Below, in pieces: positions 10,996 through 18,171 of a stretch of 22,390 nucleotides of DNA. The position numbers and the translations under genes are program-made. Location: assembly GCF_001280005.1 (NCBI RefSeq), contig NZ_LGDW01000041.1, forward strand, positions 1 through 22,390, in the 5' to 3' direction. Source of the DNA: Streptomyces sp. NRRL WC-3618 (GTDB lineage Bacteria > Actinomycetota > Actinomycetes > Streptomycetales > Streptomycetaceae). Position 1 is the first letter of the stretch. Each line of letters opens with the position of its first letter. A model generated the notes under the pieces. The model did no database searches. It saw only the letters and a list, made by a program, of their open reading frames with translations, and was not told the DNA's origin.

Positions 10996-11808
10996 TTACT
11001 GCGCGAACAGCGTCAGGGGACCGCCCGCCGGGCCGAGTCCGCGCTCCTCCTGGATGGAGTTGCCGCCGTCCACCACGAACAGTTGTCCCGTGACGTAGGA
11101 CGACTCCGGCGAGGCAAGGAACGCCACCAGCGCGGCCACCTCCTCGGGACGCCCCGCACGACCGACCGGCGTTGCCGCCCCGAGGGCGTCGACGTGCTCG
11201 TCGAGTCCCCCGGTCGCGATCCAGCCGGGCGCGACGGCGTTGACCGTGATGCCCCGTGAGGCCGTGTCCATGGCCGTCGAGCGGGTGAGGCCGATCAGGC
11301 CGGCCTTGGCCGTGTGGTAGGCGACGTCGCCCTTGTAGGCCATCACCGGACCCGAGAGCGACGACATGTTCACCACCCGGCCGTACCCGCGGTCGAGCAT
11401 CGGCTGGAGCGCGGCGCGGGTCATGTAGAAGGTGGTGTCGAGGTTTCGCGAGAGGGCCGAACGCCACTGCTCGTCGGAGGCCGTCGCGAGGCTGGACGGA
11501 TCTTCGGGCTCGGCCACCGAGACCATGCCGGCGTTGTTGACGAGAACGTCGATCCGGCCGAAGGCATCCAGCGCCTCGGCCACCACCGACTCGGCGAACC
11601 GGGGATCCGTGAGATCGCCCGCGACCCCACGGACGGGGCAGCTCCCCGCCAGCTCGGCTACTCGCTCCTTAATCCGCCCAGTGGTCGAGGTGATCAGCAG
11701 CGAGTAGTCCTCGGCCAACCGTTTGGCGCAGGCGAAACCGATGCCGGATGCACTGCCGACCCCGGTGATGACCGCGACGGGCCGGCCGTCGGCGTTGGTC
11801 GGGTTCAT
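10996..11808 (-). CDS. Short-chain dehydrogenase/reductase (SDR)
   Basis: This 270-residue classical SDR has the nucleotide-binding motif [10 protein letters not shown] (15-24) and VNNAG (90-94). The catalytic set is Ser149/150, Tyr164 and Lys168 (VNMSS and AYHTAK). The C-terminal [21 protein letters not shown] is typical of 3-oxoacyl-ACP-reductase-like or alcohol dehydrogenases. It interconverts a carbonyl and an alcohol with NAD(P)H; the substrate cannot be read from sequence. The start is ATG 11808 with GAGGGTGAG upstream. It heads the leftward operon with the amidase and is divergent from a TetR gene, whose likely operators lie in the 316-base gap. Confidence 0.92.
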   Translation of the reverse strand: MNPTNADGRPVAVITGVGSASGIGFACAKRLAEDYSLLITSTTGRIKERVAELAGSCPVRGVAGDLTDPRFAESVVAEALDAFGRIDVLVNNAGMVSVAEPEDPSSLATASDEQWRSALSRNLDTTFYMTRAALQPMLDRGYGRVVNMSSLSGPVMAYKGDVAYHTAKAGLIGLTRSTAMDTASRGITVNAVAPGWIATGGLDEHVDALGAATPVGRAGRPEEVAALVAFLASPESSYVTGQLFVVDGGNSIQEERGLGPAGGPLTLFAQ

Positions 11809-11856
11809 GTGGTGCTCACCCTCGAATCCCTGGACGCCTCATGGCGTAACTGAGTT

Positions 11857-11992
11857 GAACGTTCGTCACAGTAGGGGAATCCGGGCGGCGCGGCAATGGC
11901 CACTTCACCTGCACCTCAGGGGGATGAAACCGTACGCAGACCCCGAGTGGGACGGCCGACCTTCCTTGATATGTGAGTGGTACGTTCGTTCC
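11857..11992. promoter_or_regulatory. Paired ACGTTCGT operator-like sites between SDR and TetR
   Basis: The octamer ACGTTCGT occurs at 11859-11866 and again at 11982-11989, each followed by nearly the same tail (CACAGT and TCCAGT). The first copy is embedded in the palindrome GAACGTTC (11857-11864). The second forms the dyad GGtACG-tt-CGTtCC (11979-11992). Two related dyads in the 316-base gap between a divergent SDR operon and a TetR gene are what a TetR operator pair would look like. No convincing -10/-35 boxes were identified in the rest of the gap. Confidence 0.5.
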
Positions 11993-12124
11993 AGTTCCAA
12001 CGGGGAGGGGGCATGATGCCGCAGGGCACCACCCAGGCAGGTTGCCCCGCGATTGCTACCGTGCGGCCATTGCCGTCGGGCGACGCCCGACGGTCACCCA
12101 CAGGTGAGAAGGGCAACGACAGAC

Positions 12125-12769
12125 ATGAGCCGGCCCCGCGAGTCCGCCCAGCGACGAGACGCCCCTGTCCTGACCGAGCGTGGCGGGGTCCGCAAAGCGG
12201 CCATCCTCGAAGCGGCCCTGCGGGTCATCGGGGACAAGGGACTCGCCGGGCTCTCCATGCGTGCCATCGCGACGGAAGCGGGGCTGCCGCTCGGCGCTCT
12301 CGGCTACTACTTCAAGACCAAGGACGATCTGATCCTTGAGGCGTTCGAGTTGCACACGCGCCGGGAGGCGGACCGGGTCCTTGCCGCCTTTGCGGGTGTC
12401 GAGAACGGCGACCATGCCGACGACATCGCCGAGCACCTCACGGCGTTCATCCACCACGGGCTGACCGAGGCACGCACGAGCCTGGTCGCGGAGTACGAGT
12501 TCCTGATCGAGTCAACCCGCAGGCCGGACCTCGCACGCGTCTCGCGGGCGTGGCGCCAGGCGCTGCAGATCCAGGTCAGCCACGTCGCGAGCCGGCTCGG
12601 CTCGGACGATCCCGAGACAGACTCAGAGATCATTCTCTCGGTCATCGCGGGTCTGGAGATCGACCACCTCTCCACACCGCTCGACCCGTCGACGACGCAG
12701 GTGATCCGCACCGCACTCCGCCGCACGATCACAAGGCTCGGGCTCCGCGGCAACGCCGCGCGGCAGTAG
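12125..12769 (+). CDS. TetR-family transcriptional regulator
   Basis: This 214-residue protein has an N-terminal TetR HTH at about residues 22-68: AAILEAALRVIGDKGLAGLS then MRAIATEAGLPLGALGYYFK, followed by TKDDLILEAFE. The C-terminal half is an all-helical ligand domain resembling the BetI-like group, with AEYEFLIESTRRPDLARVSRAW. The start is ATG 12125 (MSRPRES); AGAAGGG lies about 10 bases upstream, a little far for a ribosome site, and the in-frame codons further up do not look coding. It is divergent from the SDR-amidase operon and is the expected repressor of that operon and of itself. The inducer is unknown. Confidence 0.9.
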   Translation: MSRPRESAQRRDAPVLTERGGVRKAAILEAALRVIGDKGLAGLSMRAIATEAGLPLGALGYYFKTKDDLILEAFELHTRREADRVLAAFAGVENGDHADDIAEHLTAFIHHGLTEARTSLVAEYEFLIESTRRPDLARVSRAWRQALQIQVSHVASRLGSDDPETDSEIILSVIAGLEIDHLSTPLDPSTTQVIRTALRRTITRLGLRGNAARQ

Positions 12770-12781
12770 GTCCCATCCCTG

Positions 12782-12991
12782 GCAGTGCACCGCCGTCGTC
12801 GACCGCTCCACCCCCACCGACCACGACCGCCCGCAGACTGGGCATTCCTCCCACTCTCCCCGCTGCGTCGCAGCCACCCGCTGCCGGGTTCGCTGAAGCC
12901 TCCGCCACTGGCGTGACCTGCACCGACCCGAGCAGAACACCGCCTCCGCCGCCATCGTCTGCGGCAGCGGATCTCCGCAATCCTGGTCGCA
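12782..12991 (-). pseudogene. Remnant of a double zinc-ribbon protein
   Basis: The minus-strand frame through 12991-12782 reads CDQDCGDPLPQ, FCSGRCRSRQWRRLQR and CPVCGRSWSVGVERSTTAVHC. This is a CxxxC...CxxxC zinc-binding unit with a basic tail, then the first half of a second one, as in small Streptomyces zinc-ribbon proteins. No start codon with a ribosome site is present, and the second ribbon lacks its closing cysteine pair, so it appears truncated. It lies between convergent genes next to an IS110 fragment. Confidence 0.5.
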
Positions 12992-13069
12992 GGAGCCAGG
13001 TCCGCGCAGGAGGCCGGGTGGGCGGCGGTCGGGAAGTTGGTGCCGTCACCGACGTCGATGAGGATGCGG
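12982..13069 (-). mobile_element. IS110-family transposase fragment
   Basis: The minus strand translates to ARILIDVGDGTNFPTAAH followed by PASCADLAPATR. This is close to the conserved C-terminal (IS116/IS110/IS902) domain of IS110 transposases, which typically read ARILxxVGDxxxFPTAAHLAxYAGLAPATR. Only about 30 residues survive. The fragment begins exactly at the left edge of the 34-base palindrome and overlaps the zinc-ribbon remnant at the other end. It is not functional. Confidence 0.7.
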
Positions 13070-13103
13070 GCTAGAAGCAATACCAGCTGGTATTGCTTCT
13101 AGC
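13070..13103. repeat. Perfect 34-base palindrome
   Basis: GCTAGAAGCAATACCAG is followed directly by its exact reverse complement, so 17-base arms meet with no spacer. In RNA it would give a 15-bp stem with an AGCT loop. It is distinctly more A/T-rich than its surroundings. It lies between the convergent TetR (ends 12769) and amidase (ends 13136) genes, so it could act as a bidirectional terminator. The perfect dyad and composition also fit an operator or a transposon junction. Confidence 0.9.
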
Positions 13104-13135
13104 ACCCGTCTCTTTGCCCTCTGACGAAGCTCCGC

Positions 13136-14578
13136 CTACCGTGCGGCAGCCGGGAATTCGGGGCGAGGGGCGATCGGCGTGAGCACGCCGAGGCGGTCCT
13201 CGATCTCCTGGGCAGCGGCCAGGCACAGGTCTTCCCGGAACGCGCGCCCGACAATCTGCACGCCGGACGCCAGACCGTCGCTGACTCCGGTCGGCACGGC
13301 GACCGCGGGCACGCCCACGAAGCTGGTCACCGTGCACAGGCGCATGCTCTCGGCCACCCGTTCCCGCCCCGCTTCGTCACGTGACTCAAGTCCCGGCTCG
13401 ACGGGCGGCTCGGTGAACACCGGTCCGAGCAGCAGCGGGAACTCGTCGAGGAACTCCGCCCAGGAGCGGCGGATGCCGAGCCAGGCCCCCATCAGCTTCG
13501 TGAGCTCTGCGGCGTTCACAGGAGGAGTCTTCTCCATGGCCATCTGGATGTAGCGGTCTCCGCCTTCGCCGAGCAGTTTCCGCACCACCGGCCAGGTCGG
13601 CGCGAATTCGGTCACGGTGATCCGGCCGTATGCCTCGAGTGCCTCGTCCAGCCGCGGAACGTCCGCCATCTCCCGTACGTCGTACCCGGCGTCGCGCAAC
13701 GCGTCCGCTGCCGCTGCGACGGCCTTGCGGACCGTGGGGTGGACGCCGTGGCCGCCGGGGTCGGCGACGACCGCGACCTTGACCGGCCCCGGCAGCGGTT
13801 CGCCGTAGAGGGGCACGGGTACGGCCCGCGGGTCCCGTGGGTCGGTCCCCGCCAGCGCCTCGTATGCCAGCCGCAGGTCGGCGACCGTACGGGCCAGGGG
13901 ACCGTCGGTGACCAGCATCTGTGCGGCTGGGCCCGGGTCGTCCGGTCCGAGGACGCGGTGGTCGGCGGGGAACCGCCCGGTGGTCGGTTTCAGCCCCGTC
14001 ACACCGCAGAACGAGGCTGGGATCCGTACTGATCCGCCGGAATCATTGCCGAGTCCGAGCGCGGCCATACCGGTGGCGACGGCCACTCCGTCACCGCCAC
14101 TGCTGCCGCCCGGGGTCCGGCTACGGTTCCACGGGTTGACGGTGTCGCCGAACAGCTCGCTGCGGGTGTGCATCCCGGCCAGGACCAGGGTGGGCATGTT
14201 GCTGTGGCCGATCGGTATGGCTCCCGCCGCGCGGAGCCGGGCCACCGGGGGTGCGTCGGCCGGAGCCACCAAGTCGCGGAAGCGGGGCGTTCCGAGTGTG
14301 GTCGGCACGCCTTCGACAGCGGTGGTCTCCTTCACCGTGAACGGCACACCGGCCAGCGGCCCGAGTTCTTCGCCCGCTGCTCGCCGCCGGTCCATGTGTG
14401 CCGCGGCCTCGCGGGCCCGCTCAGCCAACAGCTGCGTGATCGCGTTGACCTGGGGGTTGACCTCGGCGATGCGTTCCAGGTGGCTGTCGATCAGTTCGAC
14501 CGCCGATATCTCTCCGTCTCGGACGGCAGTCGCCTGGGCGGCGGCCGTCATTGCCCACAGGGCGTTCTGCCTGATCAT
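13136..14578 (-). CDS. Amidase-signature family hydrolase (second copy)
   Basis: This 480-residue protein has catalytic Lys83 (VPFTVKET), cis-Ser159 (TPGGSSGGDG) and nucleophile Ser183 (NDSGGSVRIPASFCG). The C-terminal GVPAVAVPTGVSDGLASGVQIVGRAFRED is standard for the family. It is only moderately similar to the amidase at 9501-10934, so it is not a recent duplicate. ATG 14578 (MIRQNALWAM) is preferred over a start 18 bases upstream because AGGAAG lies just before it. It is divergent from a TetR gene across a 91-base gap that contains a 12-base palindrome. No partner enzyme gene is attached, so the substrate is open; members act on aliphatic, aryl or indole amides. Confidence 0.91.
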   Translation of the reverse strand: MIRQNALWAMTAAAQATAVRDGEISAVELIDSHLERIAEVNPQVNAITQLLAERAREAAAHMDRRRAAGEELGPLAGVPFTVKETTAVEGVPTTLGTPRFRDLVAPADAPPVARLRAAGAIPIGHSNMPTLVLAGMHTRSELFGDTVNPWNRSRTPGGSSGGDGVAVATGMAALGLGNDSGGSVRIPASFCGVTGLKPTTGRFPADHRVLGPDDPGPAAQMLVTDGPLARTVADLRLAYEALAGTDPRDPRAVPVPLYGEPLPGPVKVAVVADPGGHGVHPTVRKAVAAAADALRDAGYDVREMADVPRLDEALEAYGRITVTEFAPTWPVVRKLLGEGGDRYIQMAMEKTPPVNAAELTKLMGAWLGIRRSWAEFLDEFPLLLGPVFTEPPVEPGLESRDEAGRERVAESMRLCTVTSFVGVPAVAVPTGVSDGLASGVQIVGRAFREDLCLAAAQEIEDRLGVLTPIAPRPEFPAAAR

Positions 14579-14634
14579 CGCGCTTCCTGTCCACACGCCG
14601 AAGTACTCGTGTCCGAGACCTTACCCCGGAAGCG

Positions 14635-14646
14635 ATACGATCGTAT
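14635..14646. promoter_or_regulatory. Palindromic operator between amidase and TetR
   Basis: ATACGATCGTAT is a perfect 12-base palindrome, 57 bases from the amidase start and 24 from the TetR start. Its position in the short divergent gap suggests the TetR protein binds here and represses both genes. The right half, CGTAT(T), may overlap a -10 box of the rightward promoter. Confidence 0.65.
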
Positions 14647-14669
14647 TGGAATAGGGAGGGTGACCGAGC

Positions 14670-15305
14670 ATGCCCAAACAGGTGGACTACGAAAGCCGCC
14701 GCCGCCGGATCGCCGAGGCCGTCTGCCTCCTCGCCGACGAACACGGACCGGAGGGAGTGAGCATGCGCGACGTCGCCGCCCGCGCGCAGGTCTCACTGGG
14801 CGCCGTTCAGCGCTGCTTCCGCAGCAAGGCGGAGATGCTCCTCTTCGCCGTCGACCACGTCGGCGACCGCATCACCGAACGTGTGAGGACCCGCCTGGCC
14901 GCAAGCCCGGCCCAGTCGGCCGCCACCGCTCTGGGCCACGCGGCCAACGAGATTGCCCTGCTCCGCGAAGAGCATCGAGCCGAAGCGCGGATCTGGCTCG
15001 CGTTCGTCGCTCAGGCCGTTGTCAGCGAGCCACTCGCCGGCCCGCTGAGAACCAGCTACGCATCCCTTCAGAACCTCCTCGTCCGCCTCATCACGGAGGT
15101 CACCGAGAGCGGCTCGGCCGACGAAGGCACTACGCCGCCCAACCCACAGCGCGAGGCTCGCACTCTGCTCGCCCTCGCCGACGGCCTCACCACCCATGTA
15201 CTCATAGGCCACTTGGCCGCAGAGGAAGCCGAGGAAGTCCTGCACGCGCATCTTGTCGGCCTCTGGGAACGCCTCGGCGCCATCCGCCCCAGAAAAGCCG
15301 TCTGA
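14670..15305 (+). CDS. TetR-family transcriptional regulator
   Basis: This 211-residue protein has an N-terminal TetR DNA-binding domain with the HTH at about residues 31-50 (SMRDVAARAQVSLGAVQRCF), followed by RSKAEMLLFAVDHV. The C-terminal domain contains EARIWLAFVAQAVVSEPLAG and a late ADGLTTHVLIGHL helix, resembling the BetI-like TetR_C group. The start is ATG 14670 with GGGAGGGTG ten bases upstream. It is divergent from the second amidase and is the likely local repressor through the ATACGATCGTAT site. The ligand is unknown. Confidence 0.92.
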   Translation: MPKQVDYESRRRRIAEAVCLLADEHGPEGVSMRDVAARAQVSLGAVQRCFRSKAEMLLFAVDHVGDRITERVRTRLAASPAQSAATALGHAANEIALLREEHRAEARIWLAFVAQAVVSEPLAGPLRTSYASLQNLLVRLITEVTESGSADEGTTPPNPQREARTLLALADGLTTHVLIGHLAAEEAEEVLHAHLVGLWERLGAIRPRKAV

Positions 15306-15385
15306 CGCTCAGGGTGCTCTTCGCTTTGCGCGTGCCGTGTCGGCTGCACCGAATCAGTAGGACCGGGGAGTGGCTGTGACCGAGC

Positions 15386-15478
15386 GAGACAGTTGTCATC
15401 AAGCGCCTCCGGTGGCCTGCACTTCATCGCCTCGTTGGGCGCGATGGTTGTCACCATCTGGGCGCTGAAGTTGTCACC
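15386..15478 (-). mobile_element. IS-end-like repeat cluster, left side
   Basis: Read on the minus strand, GGTGACA, seven bases, CGCCCAG, two bases and GGTGACAAC (15478-15447) are followed at 15400-15386 by GATGACAACTGTCTC. The same pattern occurs in inverted orientation at 18092-18120. Multiple GTGACAAC-type repeats are reminiscent of transposase-binding repeats at ends of IS21-like elements; no transposase is nearby. The rest of 15306-15696 has no gene that I can support. Confidence 0.5.
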
Positions 15479-15491
15479 TGCTCGAGTCAGG

Positions 15492-15537
15492 ACCGCCATC
15501 CGAGCTCACGCCAGACAGCGCGAGCGTGGATGGCGGT
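15492..15537. repeat. Inverted repeat downstream of the SDR pair
   Basis: ACCGCCATCC (15492-15501) and GGATGGCGGT (15528-15537) are exact inverted copies. Inner ACGC/GCGT pairing can extend the stem past a bulge. It lies about 160 bases beyond the end of the leftward SDR gene and could be a terminator, or part of the IS-end-like structure next to it. Confidence 0.5.
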
Positions 15538-15696
15538 GCTGGCCACCGTGGGGCTCGGATACCGGAGCGGCCCGCCTGAAATGGGTGAGAAGAGTCGCCT
15601 GCGGCACGACGGGTTCGCCGTTCGTTTCCCGGCGACCGTCGCGCTTCCTCCGGTGCGGCGGAGTCTTTGACACGTGGTCACCATGTTGAGTGCTGC

Positions 15697-16407
15697 CTAG
15701 TGGGCGGTCCCGGCCAGCTGCGGGTAGAGGGCTGCGACGCCTCCGGCCAGCCCGGACTGCACCTGGCGGCTGAGGTCGTCCGCGACGATCTCGTGGGCGT
15801 CGGCGGCGATGCCGTCGACCGCGATCCGGGCGATGTCGGCCGGGTCGGACTTGGGCTCGGTGATCCCCCGGGTCATGTCGGTGTCCATGAAGCCGACATG
15901 CAGTCCGGCCACCCGGATGCCCTGCTGGGCGAGTTCCACGCGCAGGGCATTGGTCAACGACCACTGCGCGGCCTTGGCGGCGCTGTATGCGCCGGCCTGC
16001 GGAAAGCTGAGCCAGGACAGGACGGAGAGGATGTTCAGGATCGCGCCGCCGCCGTTGGCCGCGATCTGGGGGGCGAAGCCGCGGACCACCGAGAGGGTGC
16101 CGAAGTAGTGGGTGTCCATCTCCAGGCGGATGGCGTCCTGGTCGCTTGCGAGCAGGTTGGCGCCGGTGGAGACGCCGGCGTTGTTGATCAGGACGGTGAC
16201 GTCGCCGGTGGCCTGGACAGCGGCGGCGACGGAGGCGGGGTCGGTGATGTCGAGCGCGATCGGCTTGGCGCCGGGCAGGTCGACCTGGTCGGGGTTGCGG
16301 GCTGCGGCGTAGACGGTGGCGCCGCGGTCGAGCAGTTCGGTGGCGAGGGCGCGGCCAAGGCCCCGGTTGGCTCCGGTGACGAGGGCGGTGCTGGTGGACA
16401 GGTCCAC
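15697..16407 (-). CDS. Short-chain dehydrogenase/reductase (SDR)
   Basis: This 236-residue classical SDR has the cofactor motif TGANRGLG (11-18), INNAG (74-78) and a catalytic triad of about Ser128, Tyr141 and Lys145 (AYSAAK). The start is GTG 16407 (VDLSTSTALVTG), chosen because AGGAG lies eight bases upstream and the usual SDR N-terminus begins there; the frame stays open upstream but only as antisense of the next gene. It is 47 bases downstream of another SDR on the same strand, so the two form an operon controlled by the divergent TetR gene. The substrate is unknown. The two SDRs are different in sequence, suggesting different steps rather than a recent duplication. Confidence 0.9.
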   Translation of the reverse strand: MDLSTSTALVTGANRGLGRALATELLDRGATVYAAARNPDQVDLPGAKPIALDITDPASVAAAVQATGDVTVLINNAGVSTGANLLASDQDAIRLEMDTHYFGTLSVVRGFAPQIAANGGGAILNILSVLSWLSFPQAGAYSAAKAAQWSLTNALRVELAQQGIRVAGLHVGFMDTDMTRGITEPKSDPADIARIAVDGIAADAHEIVADDLSRQVQSGLAGGVAALYPQLAGTAH

Positions 16408-16454
16408 GGAAGGCTCCTGGTGCAGGTTGTGGCGTCGGGGGATGGGGGTGTCGG

Positions 16455-17270
16455 TCAGGCGGGCAGCTGGTTGAGCTTGCGGATCTGCCGGTCGAAGGCG
16501 CGGGAGGGGACGAGGCGGCGCAGGGTGCTGACGCGTCCGGCGGTCGACCCGGCGGGGTAGCGCAGCTTCGGCTTCGGGTCGGTCGCCGCGGCGACGATCG
16601 CCTTGGCGACGGTGGCGGGATCGTCGCCGTCCTTCATCGCCGCGCCCATCACGCGCTCGAAGACCTGCCGCTGGTGCTCGTAGACCGGCAGGGGCGTGGC
16701 GGGCTTCGGGGAGTTGGCCTCGAACGCGGTCCTGGTCTGGGCGGGCTCGACGAGCAGTACGCGGACGCCGTGCTGGCGGACCTCGTGGTCCACGGACTCG
16801 GAGTAGCCCTCGACCGCGTGCTTGGACGCGGCGTAGGCGGCCATGTACGGCGCGGGGACGAACCCGAGCACGGACGAGATGTTGATGATCCGGCCGCGGC
16901 CCTGGGCGCGCATGTACGGCAGGACGGCCTTGGTCATGCGGATCAGGCCGAAGACGTTGATGTCGAACAGTTGCTGGTCCTGGGCGAGGGAGCGTTCCTC
17001 GCCGGCGCCGGCGGAGCCGATGCCGGCGTTGTTGACCAGGACGTCGATCCGCCCGAACTTTTCGATCACGCGGTCGACCGCGCTGGCGACCGAGGTGTCG
17101 CTGGCCACGTCGAGGTCGAGGAACGTCACGCCGTCGCGACGGGCGTCCCCGGAGGCTCGGCGGCTCGTTCCGACGACCTCGAATCCCGCGTCGACGAGCG
17201 CGAGCGCGGCCGCCTTGCCGATGCCTGACGATGCTCCGGTCACGAGTGCTACTGGCTGGTCTGTGGTCAT
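16455..17270 (-). CDS. Short-chain dehydrogenase/reductase (SDR)
   Basis: This 271-residue protein has TGASSGIG (11-18), VNNAG (79-83) and catalytic Ser132/133, Tyr146 and Lys150 (AAYAASKHAVEGYSES). The longer C-terminal tail (PKLRYPAGSTAGRVSTLRRL) is typical of the retinol-dehydrogenase-like group of bacterial SDRs. ATG 17270 is preceded by GAAGAGG. It is the first gene of the SDR pair, divergent from the TetR gene at 17376. The tandem operator lies 15-44 bases upstream of its start, where it would block the promoter or early transcript. Such TetR-SDR pairs often respond to small electrophiles or aldehydes; that is inference here. Confidence 0.92.
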   Translation of the reverse strand: MTTDQPVALVTGASSGIGKAAALALVDAGFEVVGTSRRASGDARRDGVTFLDLDVASDTSVASAVDRVIEKFGRIDVLVNNAGIGSAGAGEERSLAQDQQLFDINVFGLIRMTKAVLPYMRAQGRGRIINISSVLGFVPAPYMAAYAASKHAVEGYSESVDHEVRQHGVRVLLVEPAQTRTAFEANSPKPATPLPVYEHQRQVFERVMGAAMKDGDDPATVAKAIVAAATDPKPKLRYPAGSTAGRVSTLRRLVPSRAFDRQIRKLNQLPA

Positions 17271-17284
17271 GGTGGGCCTCTTCA

Positions 17285-17314
17285 GTAATTGAATTATGAC
17301 CGTAATCCAATTAC
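17285..17314. promoter_or_regulatory. Tandem TetR operator (GTAAT-N3-ATTAY, two copies)
   Basis: GTAATTGAATTAT (17285-17297) and GTAATCCAATTAC (17302-17314) are two 13-base dyads with centres 17 bases apart. Together they also form a larger dyad with outer arms AGTAATTG and CAATTACT. The A/T-rich block stands out in GC-rich DNA and lies in the 105-base gap between the divergent SDR and TetR genes. A CATAAT within it, read leftward, may be the -10 box of the SDR promoter. Confidence 0.75.
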
Positions 17315-17375
17315 TCTAGGACAGGGGCGGGCGAGCGGCAAGCGGCCTCTCGGCCGGAGCGAGGAGGAGGAGCGC

Positions 17376-17963
17376 GTGGCGCGCTACGCGAAAGACCACA
17401 AGCAGGCGACGCGGCAGCGGATCATCGAGGCGGCCGGCCGCCGGTTCAAGAAGGACGGCATCGACGGCTCCGGGGTCTCCATGCTCATGTCGGACGCGGG
17501 GCTGACCAACGGGGCCTTCTACGCCCACTTCGCCTCCAAGGAGGACCTCGTCGCGAACGCCGTCGCCGACCAGCTGGGCGCGCAGAACGCGAACCTTGAG
17601 GCGCTGGCGCCCGGCCGCGCCGGGCTCGAACAGTTCGTCCGCGCGTACCTGTCCGCCGAGCACCGCGACGATCCCGAGAACGGCTGCCCGACCGCCGCCC
17701 TGCTCGACGAGATCGGACGATGCGCGGACGCGACCAAGCAGGCGTTCACCGAGGGTCTACTGGCCGTCATCGACGACATCGCCGCCCGCTTGGCACCCGA
17801 CAACCCGCCCTCGGCCCGCCCGCAGGCGCTCAGCGTCTTCGCCATGATGGTCGGGACGCTCCAACTCGCCCGCGCCCTGGCCGACCCCAAGCTGGCTGAC
17901 GACGTCCTCGACCAAGGCGTTCGCAACGCCCTCGCGCTGCTGAAAGTCGGACCTGTGCGGTAA
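17376..17963 (+). CDS. TetR-family transcriptional regulator
   Basis: This 195-residue protein has its HTH at about residues 32-51 (SGVSMLMSDAGLTNGAFYAH), followed by FASKEDLVANAV. The C-terminal motif DDPENGCPTAALLDEIGR is seen in a TetR subgroup that includes NemR/YxaF-like repressors of oxidoreductase genes. The start is GTG 17376 with GAGGAGGAG just upstream; the frame is open up to 17289, but that part runs through the operator and lacks coding character. It is divergent from the SDR pair and is the evident regulator of it. The conserved Cys in NGCP could sense electrophiles, as in NemR-like proteins, but that is speculation. Confidence 0.9.
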   Translation: MARYAKDHKQATRQRIIEAAGRRFKKDGIDGSGVSMLMSDAGLTNGAFYAHFASKEDLVANAVADQLGAQNANLEALAPGRAGLEQFVRAYLSAEHRDDPENGCPTAALLDEIGRCADATKQAFTEGLLAVIDDIAARLAPDNPPSARPQALSVFAMMVGTLQLARALADPKLADDVLDQGVRNALALLKVGPVR

Positions 17964-18091
17964 CCCTGCTCTTCGCCGCATGTGACGGACCTGGCTGCCC
18001 CATCGAAGGCGGCGCACAGGCGCTGCTGCCCGCCAGAACCCACCACGGCATGACGCGAAGCACCCCGCGCGCGACCTGGCTGCCGGTCACT

Positions 18092-18120
18092 GGTGACAGA
18101 TACCGCGCCCAGGTGACAAC
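18092..18120 (+). mobile_element. IS-end-like repeat cluster, right side
   Basis: GGTGACA (18092-18098), seven bases, CGCCCAG (18106-18112) and GTGACAAC (18113-18120) repeat the left cluster with identical first spacing but opposite orientation; the sequence then runs into TGTGTCCCGTCTC, comparable with the left TGTCTC. The pair brackets the two SDR genes and the TetR gene over about 2.7 kb. No transposase gene is present. The stretch 17964-18518 holds this cluster, a hairpin and an IS5-like scrap, but no intact gene. Confidence 0.5.
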
Positions 18121-18171
18121 TGTGTCCCGTCTCAATGGAAGTGGGCCATCGTGAGGCGGTGACCTGGGGTG

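Noticed and set aside
12307..13080. A 257-codon minus-strand open frame containing the IS110-like segment, taken as a whole gene
   Set aside because: Only about 30 codons match IS110; the rest is antisense to TetR and in a different frame from the zinc-ribbon remnant.
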